From Rutpela maculata (Eukaryota > Arthropoda > Insecta > Coleoptera > Cerambycidae), in NCBI GenBank assembly GCA_936432065.2, contig OW386289.2, positions 137,070,015 to 137,134,014 on the forward strand: a stretch of 64,000 nt of DNA, in the 5' to 3' direction. The notes under the pieces were generated by a model, which worked only from the letters and a program-made list of their open reading frames with translations, was not told where the DNA came from and made no database searches. Positions within the stretch are counted from its first letter, which is position 1. Each line of letters opens with the position of its first letter. The position numbers and the translations under genes were made by a program. Positions 32,871 through 44,289 of this stretch are shown piece by piece.

Positions 32871-34593
32871 TGAAATTAAAACCTCCTATTAAAGATATTG
32901 CTTAATAGTTTTTTGAGGATCATCCTCATGCAGATGTGTTTTTAAAGACAACGTTATAGACAAGTCTGTGTCTGCGACATGTCTATATTTATAGACAATA
33001 AGGCAACGTTTTTTCGCAAATGAAATAATTATTTGTGGGCTCAATGCCTACAAATATACCTTTCCATACTTTTGACCAGTCCAAAAAACAATTATTATCC
33101 AGTTTCTTTTCACTTGATTACACTGCTTAATGATGTGCTCCAATTACCATGGGAAAAGGTGCTTAAATTCAGTAGAAGAAAAAAAATTAACCGAAGATGA
33201 CCCCGAATAAAACCAAACAGTGAAATAGATCCATAGAAAAGCCATTTAAAAGAAAAATTCCCAAGTGATGTTGAAACAAATCCAAATAATAAAATCCGTA
33301 TTTGCAAGAGAACAAGAACTAATGAAAATTGATTGAAACAAATTTTGGTAGACATGCAAGTTATAGTGCAGATTCCACTTTATAAGTTCGTTCTTAACGA
33401 TTTTTTTCCTGTAAAATCAGCCATTATGGAGTTATTTGGTGTGTAAGACAGCATTTGACTCTTTATGGGCTACGTTCTCCAACTACCCTCAACTTTGAAC
33501 GTTATTTGCAAGAGTTGGATGTGGATTAGCTGAAAGGTCAATAGAAGGTTTATAATGTAGAAGTTAATGCAAATACTTTCTTTTCTATATTATTTTTTCG
33601 CCAGAACGGCAGTTATTAAGAAAAATTAGAAAAATCAGTATAAAGTCAATACTGGGGGTGGTATTTCGCAAAATAAGGCGTGTTTCATCTATTCGATAGG
33701 AGGGAACTTTTCAAATCTTTATTCCTGCCTATTTTATTCGAAATTTAAACTGTTTATACATTATTTCTCTTAAAATTCTAATTTACGTGGACTCTAACTA
33801 AATATGTTGATTTCAAAATAAGATTTCTGTGTGCTGTCTCGCAATACATTAAGATCTGTTCTAATAAGAATTAAACACGTAAACGGCAAAAATATTAAAA
33901 AATGATTTTTACCATGTGTCTTGTGAGAAGGTTATGTTAGGAAAATTGATTCCTCTCTATGCTATTGAAAATAAGGATTATCAGGAAAAAATAAAGGTCA
34001 ATAATTTTTAGTGTCCAGCGTCCTGTCATATATTTTGGAGAAATTAAACAATAATACTAAAAGAAACCTTGCTGTCTGCTTCATATATTAGTTTATTAAG
34101 AGATGCACGATACTTTAGGTGCATATTGCACCACAACCACTGTTATCGCATTCAGGTAAACCACTTTCAGGTCAGGTCCGCGTAATTACCCCGTCCACTT
34201 AGAATAAACGCCCATGTCCACTGATCAGTTCGTCATCAGTTTCAATGTTCGTAAAGCCCCTCGCAAGTGACCTTTACTAAATTGGGTCGCTTGTGATATG
34301 CCTGTCATCTGATTCTCTTCCTGCATTATTTAATCATAACTTTTTTCTAACCTACCCACAACATCACTTATTTTTAAAAATTTTAAACATCAGTATATTT
34401 TTTATTCTGCGGAGTGCACTCAATTTATATAAATTCTTGCGGTCTCTAGATTATCCTCGCCTAGCATCGGCGGGTTGAGACACTTCACGTCTCCACGGCG
34501 TTTGTAGCGTTTTAACTATACTTGTGGTTGTAAAATGAAATACGAATTAGATACAAGTCCTTGATATGTAACTTATTAATATTCAATAAAAAC
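32871..34593. other. Unassigned AT-rich sequence
   Basis: No convincing gene. A GC-richer patch at 34130-34290 and 34440-34510 is of unknown origin. Confidence 0.4.
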
Positions 34594-34765
34594 ATTTTAA
34601 TGGTTAATGGTTAATGGTTAATGTCCTCTGCTTCGATCGAAGACCAGAGATTTGGGGCCTCAGGATGGTTAGCCCAGAACACCCACAAACGACATTAGTC
34701 AAGGATCAGAGAGGTTCTCTCTGTACAGGATACACCGAGACTAGGTTGTCGATCGGATTCTGCAA
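34594..34765 (-). repeat. SINE-like repeat with (ATTAACC)n tail
   Basis: On the minus strand the sequence ends GAGGACATTAACC followed by further ATTAACC repeats (34595-34622). A similar GAGGACATTAATC ending is seen in the SINE-like element at 52440-52605. The promoter boxes are too weak to assign confidently. Confidence 0.35.
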
Positions 34766-35001
34766 TTATACCCCTCTTTAGTTTTATTATTATTTATGTA
34801 TTTTTATAATAATAATTAGCACGTAGTTCTCTAGTGTGCGAGCTTACGACATTTACTATAGCCACGAGAAGGCAGAAACGAAAATAACATTGCACTGCCT
34901 GTATACCGCTCTCCAAGGAGTACCATCCTCATATATTTTCATCTGACATCGACGGCAATGTCTACATGTCTCTGATGACGTTGTGATGGTCAAAGTTCTT
35001 C

Positions 35002-35480
35002 ACATGTGAAAACAAGTTTGTCACTGATATGGGAACAAACTGAAGAATGACTGATCTAAATAGAGTATATTTTCAAAAAGTGAAAGAATATTATATCTCC
35101 ATGCTCGTCAGGGTGTGATGTCACACACACAAAGTATTTAGAATGACAGGAAAGGCCTTATTTGATACTCTCGGGATACTTGGATGCATTGAAGAGTTTA
35201 AGAATGAAGGTCAAAATATCGTTAAAAAGTCCCTTTGTAAGGTGTATGTACCAAAAGGAATATATCAGACATTGGCAAGTATGATGTTTTCCAAAAAAAG
35301 ACATGTGAAAACAAGTTTGTCACTGATATGGGAACAATCTAAACAATGATTGATATAAATAGAGTATATTCTGAAAAAGTTAAGGAATATTGGGTTTCCA
35401 TGCTGGTCTTTTCAAAAAGGGAAATTATTTAGAATGGCAGGAAAGGATTTACTTGATGCTCTGGGGAAACTACATTTGAA
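35002..35480 (+). repeat. 299-bp tandem duplication
   Basis: ACATGTGAAAACAAGTTTGT..ATGGGAACAA occurs at 35002 and 35301; TTTAGAATG(A/G)CAGGAAAGG occurs at 35137 and 35427. Unit 2 is incomplete. A 68-codon frame (35143-35349) crosses the junction; no family recognised. Confidence 0.65.
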
Positions 35481-35828
35481 GAGTCAACATATTATTTCGC
35501 ACCATCTCGTATTTCACCTAACATTGAATCTTCAATATTTTCAATAATTTGTCCTTTTGCAAATCTCTCCCAGTTCTTCCATTCATTTGTCAAGATTTCT
35601 GGCGGTTCGTCATCTAACACAGTTCTTGTTCAACTAGCTAGCACATTTTTGTTTTCCAGTTTTCGCACTTGAAACTTTCACTTAATTAGCATTTTTAACT
35701 AACACTGTTCCTGGGCCCATAACCTCTAGGAATTTATTATTTAGCAGTGGTGAATTGAATTAAAAAACAAATCTAAACACGCAGCTTTTTATATTTTCAA
35801 TATTGTTCTTACAATGGGTTATAGAGAA
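35481..35828. other. Unassigned sequence
   Basis: No feature recognised. Confidence 0.4.
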
Positions 35829-35995
35829 CTAACTCCGAGTAGGTCCATTCCTTTGCACAAGAAGTGTGACACTAATTTTGAGTGACAGAGATGGCATCAA
35901 TATGAGTATCATAAGTTAAAGACAGACGAAAATACACTATTGCACCTCAGTGCCACACTTTTAGTGCAAAGGAGTGTGTAGAGAGGACTAACTTA
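35829..35995. mobile_element. Small palindromic element
   Basis: Left AACTAACTCC..TCCTTTGCAC..AAGTGTGACACT and right the approximate complement (AGTGCCACACTTTTAGTGCA AAGGA..GGACTAACTT). About 45-bp arms, non-coding. Confidence 0.5.
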
Positions 35996-36003
35996 GATTT
36001 AAT

Positions 36004-36789
36004 TACTTCCACATCCAGTGAAAGTATAGTAACGACAAACAAATTTTTAAAATTTTTTATTGTTCAAATAGGCTTAGAATGTCACGAAACGTCGAGATTT
36101 TAAGTTTGAACGAAAAAAAAAATTTCTGTCTGTCGGTCTGTCGGTCTGTCGGTCTGTTGGTCTGTCGGTCTGTCGGTCTGTCTGTCTGTCGGTCTGTCTG
36201 TCTGTCGGTCTGTCTGTCGGTCTGTCTGTCTGTAACTTTTTTTTGTGAGCACGTTTACTCTGGAACCGTTTGAGATATTGACTTGAAATTTGGTACACAT
36301 ATGTATTTTAACGAGATCTAGAACTAGATTATATTTTCATCTTGTTCCGTCGAAGGGTTGGGGGGTAAATTGGGGTAAATTTGGGGAAAATAGGTAAATC
36401 AAGCAGGTACGAGTCCATAAAATTGGTATTTAGTATATACAAGAGAAGCTAAGGTCCCAAAAAAAGTTTTGGCATTAGCCACCCCCATTACCACCCCCAC
36501 CCCATTATTAAAGGGGATGAAAAAAATTGTGATTTAGTGTGTGTACAAGAACCAGAAACCTCAAAATATTTTTTTACTTCATCCACCCCCACTACCCCCC
36601 CATCACCACCGCCACCCCTTTACCGATGTGGGGTATCGTTTTATGGGTTTTTGGGGTAGAAGATTTCAAATATTATATTATTAAAGTTCCATAAACAATT
36701 ATTTCCACATACAAATTTTTTTCGTTGTGAGGGACTTGGATAAAAAATTTGGATGTGGAAGTAGTGATTCCTTGGGCAGCGGTTTTTTT
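36004..36789 (-). mobile_element. HINE-like repeat, copy D (long microsatellite)
   Basis: Minus strand, both ends present: 3' hairpin motif at 36004-36027 (worn: ACTTCCACATCCAGTGAAAGT) and 5' end CAAGGAATCACTACTTCCAC (complement) at 36758-36778, then GCAGCGGTTTT. The tandem slot holds about 110 bp of TCTG/TCGG tetranucleotides (36126-36238). The QTDR- and SVCL-rich frames over it come from this microsatellite and are not proteins. Confidence 0.82.
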
Positions 36790-37409
36790 CATACGTTCTG
36801 CTTGGTCAATAGTTTATAGTCTACAGTATCTCGTTACACAGATTAGAAAGACTGCGTTACAAAGATGATGTAATTTTTGTAAACAATTCCAATAACTCTG
36901 GGCCCTTTAAATGCTTATATTCGTTCAATATCAAGAAAGGATAAAAGAAATTACAAATATAAAGGTAAATATAGTTAAAAATTAATTATAATGATTATTA
37001 TTGTAAAACCTTAAACATTAGTAACATTATACCAGAAGAACGAACAAAACAATTTAAAACAGCCATGATGTGTTAATAAATTTGTTTATAGTGGTGTTGT
37101 CGAGGCCGACAATATTTTTAATCTAAATTCGGCTAAGACGTCACACGTTACAAGGTGATCCCCTAAATGGGAAACTGGAAATTAAAAACATGAATCATTT
37201 AAAGTTGTCGTACCTGAGAAACTTCAACTTGAATGGAATACACAGTTAATGATTTCCTACACGTAATTTGTTAAACTTAATTTAAATTCCAAGATGCACA
37301 GTCGAGATGAAAGCTCAACTTATATATATTATAATGAAGCAATATTCATATTTTAGTATTGTATACATATAAAGGATGTCCCACCGGGAACTGCATCGAT
37401 CCATATAGG
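36790..37409. other. Unassigned AT-rich sequence
   Basis: No feature recognised. Confidence 0.4.
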
Positions 37410-38166
37410 AAAACCGCTGCCCAAGAAATCACTACTTCCACATCCAGATTTTCTATCCAAGTCACTCACCACGAAAATAATTTGTATATGGAACTTTAAT
37501 AATATAATTGAAATCCTTTACCCCAAAAGTCCCCAAAAACCAATAAAGCGATACCCCACATCGGTAGTGGGGTGGGGGTGGTGATGGGGGGTGATAGTGG
37601 GGGGTGGATGAAGTAAAAAATATTTTGAGGTTTCTGGTTCTTGGACACACACTAAATCACATTTTTTTTCATCCCCTTTAATAATGGGGTGGGGGTGGTA
37701 ATGGGGGTGGATAATGCCAAATTTTTTTTTGAGACCTTAGCTTCTCTTGTATATACTAAATAGCAATTTTATGGACTCTTACCTGCTTGATTTACCCACT
37801 TACCCCCAAATTTACCCCCTCACGGAACAAGATGAAAATATAATCTAGTTCTAGATCTCGTTAAAGTACATATGTGTACCAAATTTCAAGTCAATATCTC
37901 AAACGGTTCCAAAATAAACGTGCGCACAAAAAAAAAGTTACACAGACAGACCGAAATTTTTTTCGCTTAAAATCTCGACGTGAGAGAAGTAAAAAAAAAT
38001 TGTTGAGGCCTTTGGTTCTTGTACACACACTAAATCACAATTTTATTTTTTTCACCCCCTTTAATAATGGGGTGGTAAGGGGGTGTCTAATACAATTTTT
38101 GGAGACGTTAGCTTCTCTTATTTCTACTCATTATCTTAAGCGGTTCCAGAGTTATCGTGTGCAAAA
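37410..38166 (+). mobile_element. HINE-like repeat, copy E plus head-to-tail partial copy
   Basis: A 5'-complete copy (37410-37982: AAAACCGCTGCCCAAG, ACTTCCACATCCAG) runs to a shortened microsatellite (37938-37955). It is then joined directly to the middle of another copy (37983-38166, from GAGAGAAGTAAAAAA to TTATCGTGTGCAAAA). The second piece ends exactly where the microsatellite would normally begin and passes into the 265-bp satellite. Confidence 0.75.
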
Positions 38167-38925
38167 GCTGATTTTCGTTGTTCTCGTGGCATTTGGTTAT
38201 TGGGTGGGGGTAGTTTCAACCCCTGGGGTGGGTTATGTCACCTGTGGTCAATATTTACCTATTTTATTCAAATTGACAAAAAAATCCGACCCGGCAAGTC
38301 CTCGCATGCCTAGCACCGGAAAATCGAAAAAGGGGGTAGTTTTCAGGTTTAGGGGTAGTGGGTGAAGAGTAGGTCGGGAAATATTTCACCATCGTATTCC
38401 TCGCTCTCAAAAACGGGGGTATACCGCTTTTCAACTGATTTTCGTTGTTTCCGTGGCACTTCGTTATTGAGTCTGGGGGTAGTTTCAGCTCCTGTGGGTA
38501 GATTAGGTCACCTGTGGTCAATATTTACCTATTTTATTCGAATTAAAAAAAAACCCGATCCGACAAACCCTCGCACCGAAAAATCGAAAAATGAGGTAGT
38601 TTACAGGTTTGGGGGTAGTGGGTGAAGAGTAGGTCGGGAAATATTATCACCATCGTATTCCTCGCCCTCGAAAACGGGGGTATACCGGTTTTCAGCTGAT
38701 TTTCGTTATTTTCGTGGCATTTTGGTATTAGGTTGGGGGTAGTTTCAACCCCTCGGGGTGAGTTAGGTCACCTGTGGTCAATATTTACTTATTTTATTCA
38801 AATTGAACAAGAAAAACCCGATCTGACAAGGCCTTGCAAGCCTAGCGCCGAAAAATCGGAAAAAGGGGTGGTTTTTTTGGTTGAACGGTAAGTCGGAAAA
38901 TATTATCACCATCGTGTGAACTCCA
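38164..38925 (+). repeat. Three-unit satellite of about 265 bp in the HINE tandem slot
   Basis: Units start at about 38167, 38436 and 38694 with (G/A)CTGATTTTCGTT. Each contains GTGGCAT, GGGGGTAGTTTCA, GTCACCTGTGGTCAATATTT, CCCGA..GACAA and AGTAGGTCGGGAAATAT. Units 1-2 and 2-3 are roughly 85 % alike by eye. The array begins where the neighbouring HINE-like copy should have its CAGA repeat. Confidence 0.8.
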
Positions 38926-39994
38926 ACTAATCTTGGTGGTACGTCCATCGATTTCCCACTTTACAATTGTCAAGTTTTTTTATTTGATTTTTTTATTATT
39001 ATTCCGAAACACTTCGTGGTATTTGATTCCTTATCAAATTGTGACAGACTTCAAGAATGAACATGTTTTGAGTCAAAAACTGTTGCCGGCGTCGAAATAC
39101 GCATGCCCGGGTCCATAATCCATTATTTATAATATTAAACCTTATACATGCTTGTGTTAATGTGTATTAAATAAATAAATTATTATCATATTATTATTAT
39201 TAAATTACATAATTTAAGTGTAACTCAGTGACAAATACAAACGCACATAAAATTTTCACTAATAAAGGCAGCTCCTTCGAACAAAAAGTGCTTTAAGAGA
39301 ATTTAGTTAGCTTTCAGAACTTATACAAATTTGACATGAAGGAAGGTCCCCTAGTCCTAATTTTTAGCAATTTCTAGGGTACTCAAATGTGTTTTTTCTG
39401 TACGATGGGTGGGGGGAGAAATCGGAAACAAACCTTTTTTATCCAGATTCAAAATTGCCGAGCAGGGGGGAGAAATATGAAAAAAAAATGTATCCCCATT
39501 TCAAAATTGATGATGAGCGGGGAAAATCTAATTAAAATAATTTTTGGGACGGAGACAAAATAATTTTTTTTAATAAGCAGAGAGTGTAAAGAGCTCGCGA
39601 CGCCCCTCACGCACTGTCGCCCCTAGGCTATAGCCTAGTTAGCCTTATGGATAATCTGGCCCTATGAACGCTTTATCATTAAAAAATGTTTTATTGGAAA
39701 ACGATAAACAAATAGATAGATAGAAGCGTTAGTGCATTATTTTGTCTTTAGTTCACAGCTAAACGCTAAAGTTTAGAAATAAAGTTTAGGCGCCCTCTTA
39801 CGGGTTAAGAAGGCTTGCCCCGATTTCGATAAACCAAAAGATGGCAATCTGATGGTGCCCTTCTCCCATAAGCTGCTCATATTTTTTGTCAGAAACTTTT
39901 TCAACTATTTCTACTAGTTGTTGGCCAACAAACTTTTTCTTGGAGCAATGTTACTCACCCATTTTACCCATTCCATTTCTCTGGTTATAGTGCC
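38926..39994. other. Mostly unassigned; possible hAT-MITE-related piece
   Basis: 39460-39530 (AAAATTGATGATGAGCGGGG and AGAAATATGAAAAAAAA) resembles the internal units of the hAT MITE at 61460-61749 in inverted orientation. Otherwise nothing recognised. Confidence 0.35.
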
Positions 39995-41184
39995 TAGAGA
40001 TGAGTTGCTATTTAACAACCTGTTATTTTATAACTGTTATTTGCAAATAGCATTAACAGACTGTTATTTCTGTTCGAAAATAACAGGTGAGAAAATAACA
40101 GATAAACAGCTGCGGCAGCAGCATGATGTATAAAATAACGTCTCTGAAATAACATTTGCAAACTGCGCGCTGCGGTATGCGCATGCCAGTACCACAGAAA
40201 AGAGAACTACCAGAAACGACACTTGAGCTACCCGCCAAAATTCCATTGCCGCCATTTTGTTGTTAGTACATCCGTCAGTTCATTTATTGTTTTAGGTTAA
40301 AACAATAAAGTGCGGTAAATGACAGACTGTGACATAATACCGAAATAAATTCTTAAAAGGTTTTAGTATTATTGTGCTGTGTTAATAGTAATTTTTATTA
40401 GCGATATGAGTAAACGAGGTGGAACCGTTTGCGCTGTTAAGGAATGTGCAAGTAGTACGACAGGAAAAGACATTAGTTTATTTGGGTTTCCTAAGGATTC
40501 CCAAAGGTATTTTATTATTGATGTAAATTATAAGATATTTCCAAGTAGTTGTGAACCTTTCTTCTTTTAAGGTCCGTATTGTGGTTGGAAGCATGCGATC
40601 GTGGGGATTTGGCAAGTAAAAGTTCAACCGAACTTTATAACAATTTTAAGTTGTGCGCACGACAAATATGTATCAGAATAGATTGCTACCAATAGCACTT
40701 GCCTACTATTTTTCCTCAATTTGGTAGTTTAAACAGAAAAAAAATTAATATTTCCTCAGAACAACCTCCCAGTAAGAAATTACAGATTTTCTCGAGATAT
40801 TGTATTGATTATAATACATTTTGTGACTTTATTTATATTGAGAATACAATTGTTCATAGAGACAAATTTATCCAGTTTACTTTAATAGTTTTAATGTCCA
40901 TTATAAGTAGATTTCTTCGAAAAGGTGATTGTATTCAGCTTGTGTAAAGTTTGTTTATAAACATGCTGTTTAAATTTCCCGCCAAAATTACCAACAACAA
41001 AATGGCGAAGGTCACAAAAAAAGATCAAAGGCGGTGCTGAGAGTGCCGCTTCTGGTAGTTCCTTCTTCTGTGCCAGTACTTCTCAGCGATCTGTTATTTT
41101 GAACTGTTATTTTAAACTGTTATTTGAAAATAGCAGTAGCAGTTTACACTGTTATTAAAAAATAACTGCTTTTACCCATCACTA
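39995..41184. mobile_element. hAT-like element carrying a THAP gene fragment, 1190 bp
   Basis: Ends TAGAGATGAGTTGCT on the left and the complement of TAGTGATGGGTAAAAGC on the right; the identical 8-bp ATAGTGCC flanks both (39987-39994 and 41185-41192). Subterminal TAACAG/CTGTTA words are repeated many times near both ends, and a longer inverted pair (CCCGCCAAAATT, 40232 and 40979) lies further in. The interior holds an intron-containing THAP fragment (40406-40947). An 8-bp duplication fits hAT and also P elements, whose transposases carry THAP domains. The terminal sequence favours hAT. Confidence 0.85.
40406..40947 (+). pseudogene. THAP-domain protein fragment with 65-bp intron
   Basis: Exon 1 (40406-40506) starts MSKRGGTVCAVKECASS and continues DISLFGFPKDSQ. 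Intron 40507-40571 begins GTATTT and ends TTTTAAG. Exon 2 continues in frame with VLWLEACDRGDLASKS, STELYNNFKLCARQ. THAP domains are C2CH zinc fingers that bind DNA: Cys-X4-Cys, the Trp and the third Cys are present, but the final His is Gln (CARQ for CARH). An in-frame TAG at 40693-40695 follows, then HLPTIFPQF, the AVPTIF-type end of the domain, and further open frame to 40947. Spliceosomal structure is kept, so the DNA was captured or inherited directly and not as a processed copy. It is broken as it stands. It could derive from a host gene or from the element's own transposase. Confidence 0.75.
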
Positions 41185-42599
41185 ATAGTGCCTAATTGTC
41201 TCCAAAAAATATGTGTCTAGATTAAAGCAGTATTGAGAAAAAATAGTAAATATAATTTAGATATTCCAATACTACTGCTGCCATCTCTTGGGTTCTTTAC
41301 TGACTACAAGAGGACAAGAATAGAAATCTACAACATACGACAGTGTAGCAGCTGTGGTTATAGAAATCTTTTTAGCCACAAAACAAACTTCTCACTATGA
41401 AGTGAAGGTTACTCTAGTAAGTACCGTTTGAAATATATTCATCCATTACGTAAATAAATTACAAAGTCGGTGATAGTAAGGAATCACACGTCATTTATAA
41501 ATAATATTAAACTCCCTCAAGAATGGGCGGTCTGCGGTTTCGAGAATTAATTTATTCATCACCGTGCGTGTTATTATCTCTTTAGCAATAATAACTATCT
41601 TCTTGGTTTTAAAATACACACATTTAAATTTTAGTTTCAAATGTGATTTAAATTCGATTAAAGATTAAATAGTACAGAAAAGTAATAGTTCAGGCCCCAG
41701 GCGAGAGTTCAGCGTTCAATAGTAGGTATGTCGCCGAAATAATTTTGGTGGAAATGATAAAAAATGATCTTCGCATCAAGAATATTTTGGTTGTTTTTTC
41801 AAAAAATGACAGATTTTACTTTTAACATGATACCACTTTTAAATTGATTTGAACATTTATTAAGTTCTAAAATTCCTATTAAAAATTGGCACACGTCGCC
41901 ATCGCTTAGTCTATATGTACGTATGTAATGTATGGAAACACTTTACAGGTCGCAATCCTTAACGGATTCAACTGATTTTTTAAATCGTTTCATCCGCCAT
42001 TAGAACCCTACTGAATTTCATAATGATCCGTCGAGTAGTTTAATTATTAATTATTTCACATGATCACGAGTTTTCGTGGAACTTTTTTTTCGTTCTCGGC
42101 GTCTATTGGATAAATAACACGGTCCCACAAAAAAAAAGGTGATCTGGATGACTGGCAATGGTATTCCTCTGTATTTTTTTACGCTGAATCCGAATCCAAG
42201 GTCAAAAAAATTTATGTGCAGAGCCAAAAATAATCCTTGAATAGGGTTATGAATATCAGTATCATTACGGAAAGGAATATGAATGGGCACTTTGCAACCC
42301 TCGTGCTCTCATTTATTAATTTCAAGAGCGTAACAACCCCCCCCCCCCCCATCTCCGAAGGGGTTGGCACTCCTTCTATACGCTTCCGGACATATATCTG
42401 CGTCATGGAAACTTCTAGCTTACAAGCTCTTGAGAATGCAAGGGAGACATGGTGGAGGGTGAACACAGCTAAAGAATCAACCCCCTAAAGGGGCGCAAAC
42501 TATCCTCTGCCGAAAGGGAAGATGATGTGGGAGAGTAAATTTTTCTCCTCCAAATTCACAAGAAGTACCTATTCGAAAAATTTTTTAAGATTATTTTTT
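41185..42599. other. Unassigned sequence
   Basis: A C-run of 14 lies at 42337-42350. Frames at 42051-42488 lack recognisable motifs. Confidence 0.4.
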
Positions 42600-43206
42600 T
42601 TCAGTGCGGAATTTATCGAGCTCTCACTCTTCTGCTATCCCTTCTCAAACCCTCGAACATTAGCTCCACCTTGTCTGGCTTAAACTTTTACCCGACCTCT
42701 GCGTTCTATACTTTAATTGAACACACGCTTTTTCTAACACACTTCTTTAAAATTTTCCTCACTTATTTTCTCTGCCTTCTTGTCTTCGCCGCATACTCTT
42801 GCATTCGCCGACACCATGTCTCTCAGTCTCCATTGTCCGGCCTCATACTCCCTGCGTCCTTTGTTCTATTTCATGAATTCTCTCATGATATCACCAGTAA
42901 ATCATGGTTTTTTCGTGCACACACGTCATTTTATCTTCAGTCATACTTGGTTCTCTAAAATTCTTATCTCTCTTCAGGGCTTCCTCTTACACTCTATACA
43001 CTCTGTTACTATCTTACAAACTTACCTCCCCTTCTATCACTCTGTCTCGATCTCTGATGAATCTTCTGCCACTCTTTCATGCCTTATTACTCATACATTT
43101 TTGTTCACTCTCTGGCACTATTTCACAAACTTTCTGTATGCATCTGGCATGCGTCGTCCATACTTACACTCTCCTGTGCTCTCTCACTCCTGCTTCGCTT
43201 ACACGA
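42600..43206 (+). repeat. Strand-asymmetric pyrimidine-rich segment
   Basis: About 600 bp where the plus strand is dominated by C and T (CTCTCACTC-type words), giving three overlapping Ser/His/Leu-rich open frames (to 158 codons at 42780-43256). Composition alone explains the openness. It ends abruptly at a HINE-like fragment. Origin unknown; an old pyrimidine microsatellite is possible. Confidence 0.5.
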
Positions 43207-43331
43207 TTTCAAATATTATACCATTAAAGTTCCATCTTAGTGGAGTGCAATTATAGTATTTTCGTTGCAAGATACTTAAATAGGAAGTCTGGATGTGGAA
43301 GTGGTGATTCCTTAGGCAGCGGTTTTTAAAT
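43207..43331 (-). mobile_element. HINE-like repeat, 5'-end fragment (copy F)
   Basis: Contains TTTCAAATATTATA, TTAAAGTTCCAT and CTGGATGTGGAAGTGGTGAT followed by CCTTAGGCAGCGGTTTT, the complement of the family's 5' terminus. The rest is missing. Confidence 0.75.
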
Positions 43332-44033
43332 TAAATATATTATATTTAATCCAAAAAATAGCTGGTCTCAATTTAACACAAGATTTTTTTAAAATCAATA
43401 TTATAATTTTTTTGTGTATAATCTCTTGTAGTTTAAATAAAAATTAATATCAATTTAAATTGAAAATCAGGATTGTTTCCTTTTGAAATGAATTTTTCAA
43501 GTCAAATTCTTGTCGACAGCAAGAATTAACTTATTTAATTATTCGTCCATCATTTGACCACCTGATGATTCAAGAAAGTCTGATAATATTGTGATAGAGC
43601 ATTTATATTTTGATTGCCTATACGAATTTCCGAGCGAATACTCTCATAGAACTGTAGTAAGACTAAGTCAGCGAATTGTAAGTAGATACAGTGCGTGTAA
43701 TTGCCCATTAGGTATGTACATTCACGTAGCGCGATAGATATGACAACACTGCAGAGCAAACTCGCCCGTCCGCGAAGATCTCAGCAGTTATTTCATTTCA
43801 GCCAGCTGGCACACGCGATGTTGTAATTCTTACTCCCTATACCTAGCCCGCCACTACACACAGTGTATGTTCAAAAGAAGAATTATATTCTTATTTCACA
43901 TGTAAATAATATTTGTTCCATTTTTAAGTTGAAATTATGCATATTTTATATTTACAAAGCGAATGTTTTGATTTGATTATCCTCATCTCAAATTAAAGAA
44001 ATTTATGAAGATTTTGCTTTAGTTTTCACAAAT
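43332..44033. other. Unassigned AT-rich sequence
   Basis: No feature recognised. Confidence 0.4.
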
Positions 44034-44245
44034 ATGTTTGCTTCGTTACCCACCAATTTTTAGTAAATCGCGAAAATAACCTAAATTATGAGGGTTTTTT
44101 AGGTTATTTTCGCGATTTACAAGAAAATGGTGACTAATGGAGCTAAACGGACATCTGATTCGTGTTCAGAACGTCGAAATGCATTTGAGTTACCCAATGG
44201 AGTACCAGAAAAAGACCATTTTTTTTTAATTTTGTGTGCCTATGT
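44034..44245. mobile_element. Palindromic MITE, copy 2 (left arm truncated)
   Basis: TTACCCACCAATTTTTAGTA to CCCAATGGAGTACCAGAAAA matches 16480-16665, including the central AATAACCTAAATTATGAG hairpin. Confidence 0.7.
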
Positions 44246-44289
44246 AATTTGAGGAACAAATGGAAATGAAGATTGGGCAAGAGAAAGTT

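Noticed and set aside
35143..35349. 68-codon frame as a small gene
   Set aside because: Spans the junction of a 299-bp tandem duplication and is not matched in the second unit; no recognisable family.
36074..36300. QTDR- and SVCLSV-rich open frames
   Set aside because: Both strands of a TCTG/TCGG tetranucleotide repeat stay open in several frames; low-complexity artefact inside HINE-like copy D.
38164..38925. CRISPR-like array
   Set aside because: The repeat unit is about 265 bp in direct contact with no short repeat/spacer alternation, in eukaryotic DNA.
40053..40255. Minus-strand 61- and 63-codon frames near the THAP fragment
   Set aside because: They lie in the subterminal repeats of the hAT-like element, opposite to the THAP exons, without motifs.
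42671..43256. 158-, 107- and 95-codon overlapping plus-strand frames
   Set aside because: Explained by strong C/T bias of the segment; Ser/His/Leu-rich low-complexity translation with no domain or conserved motif.
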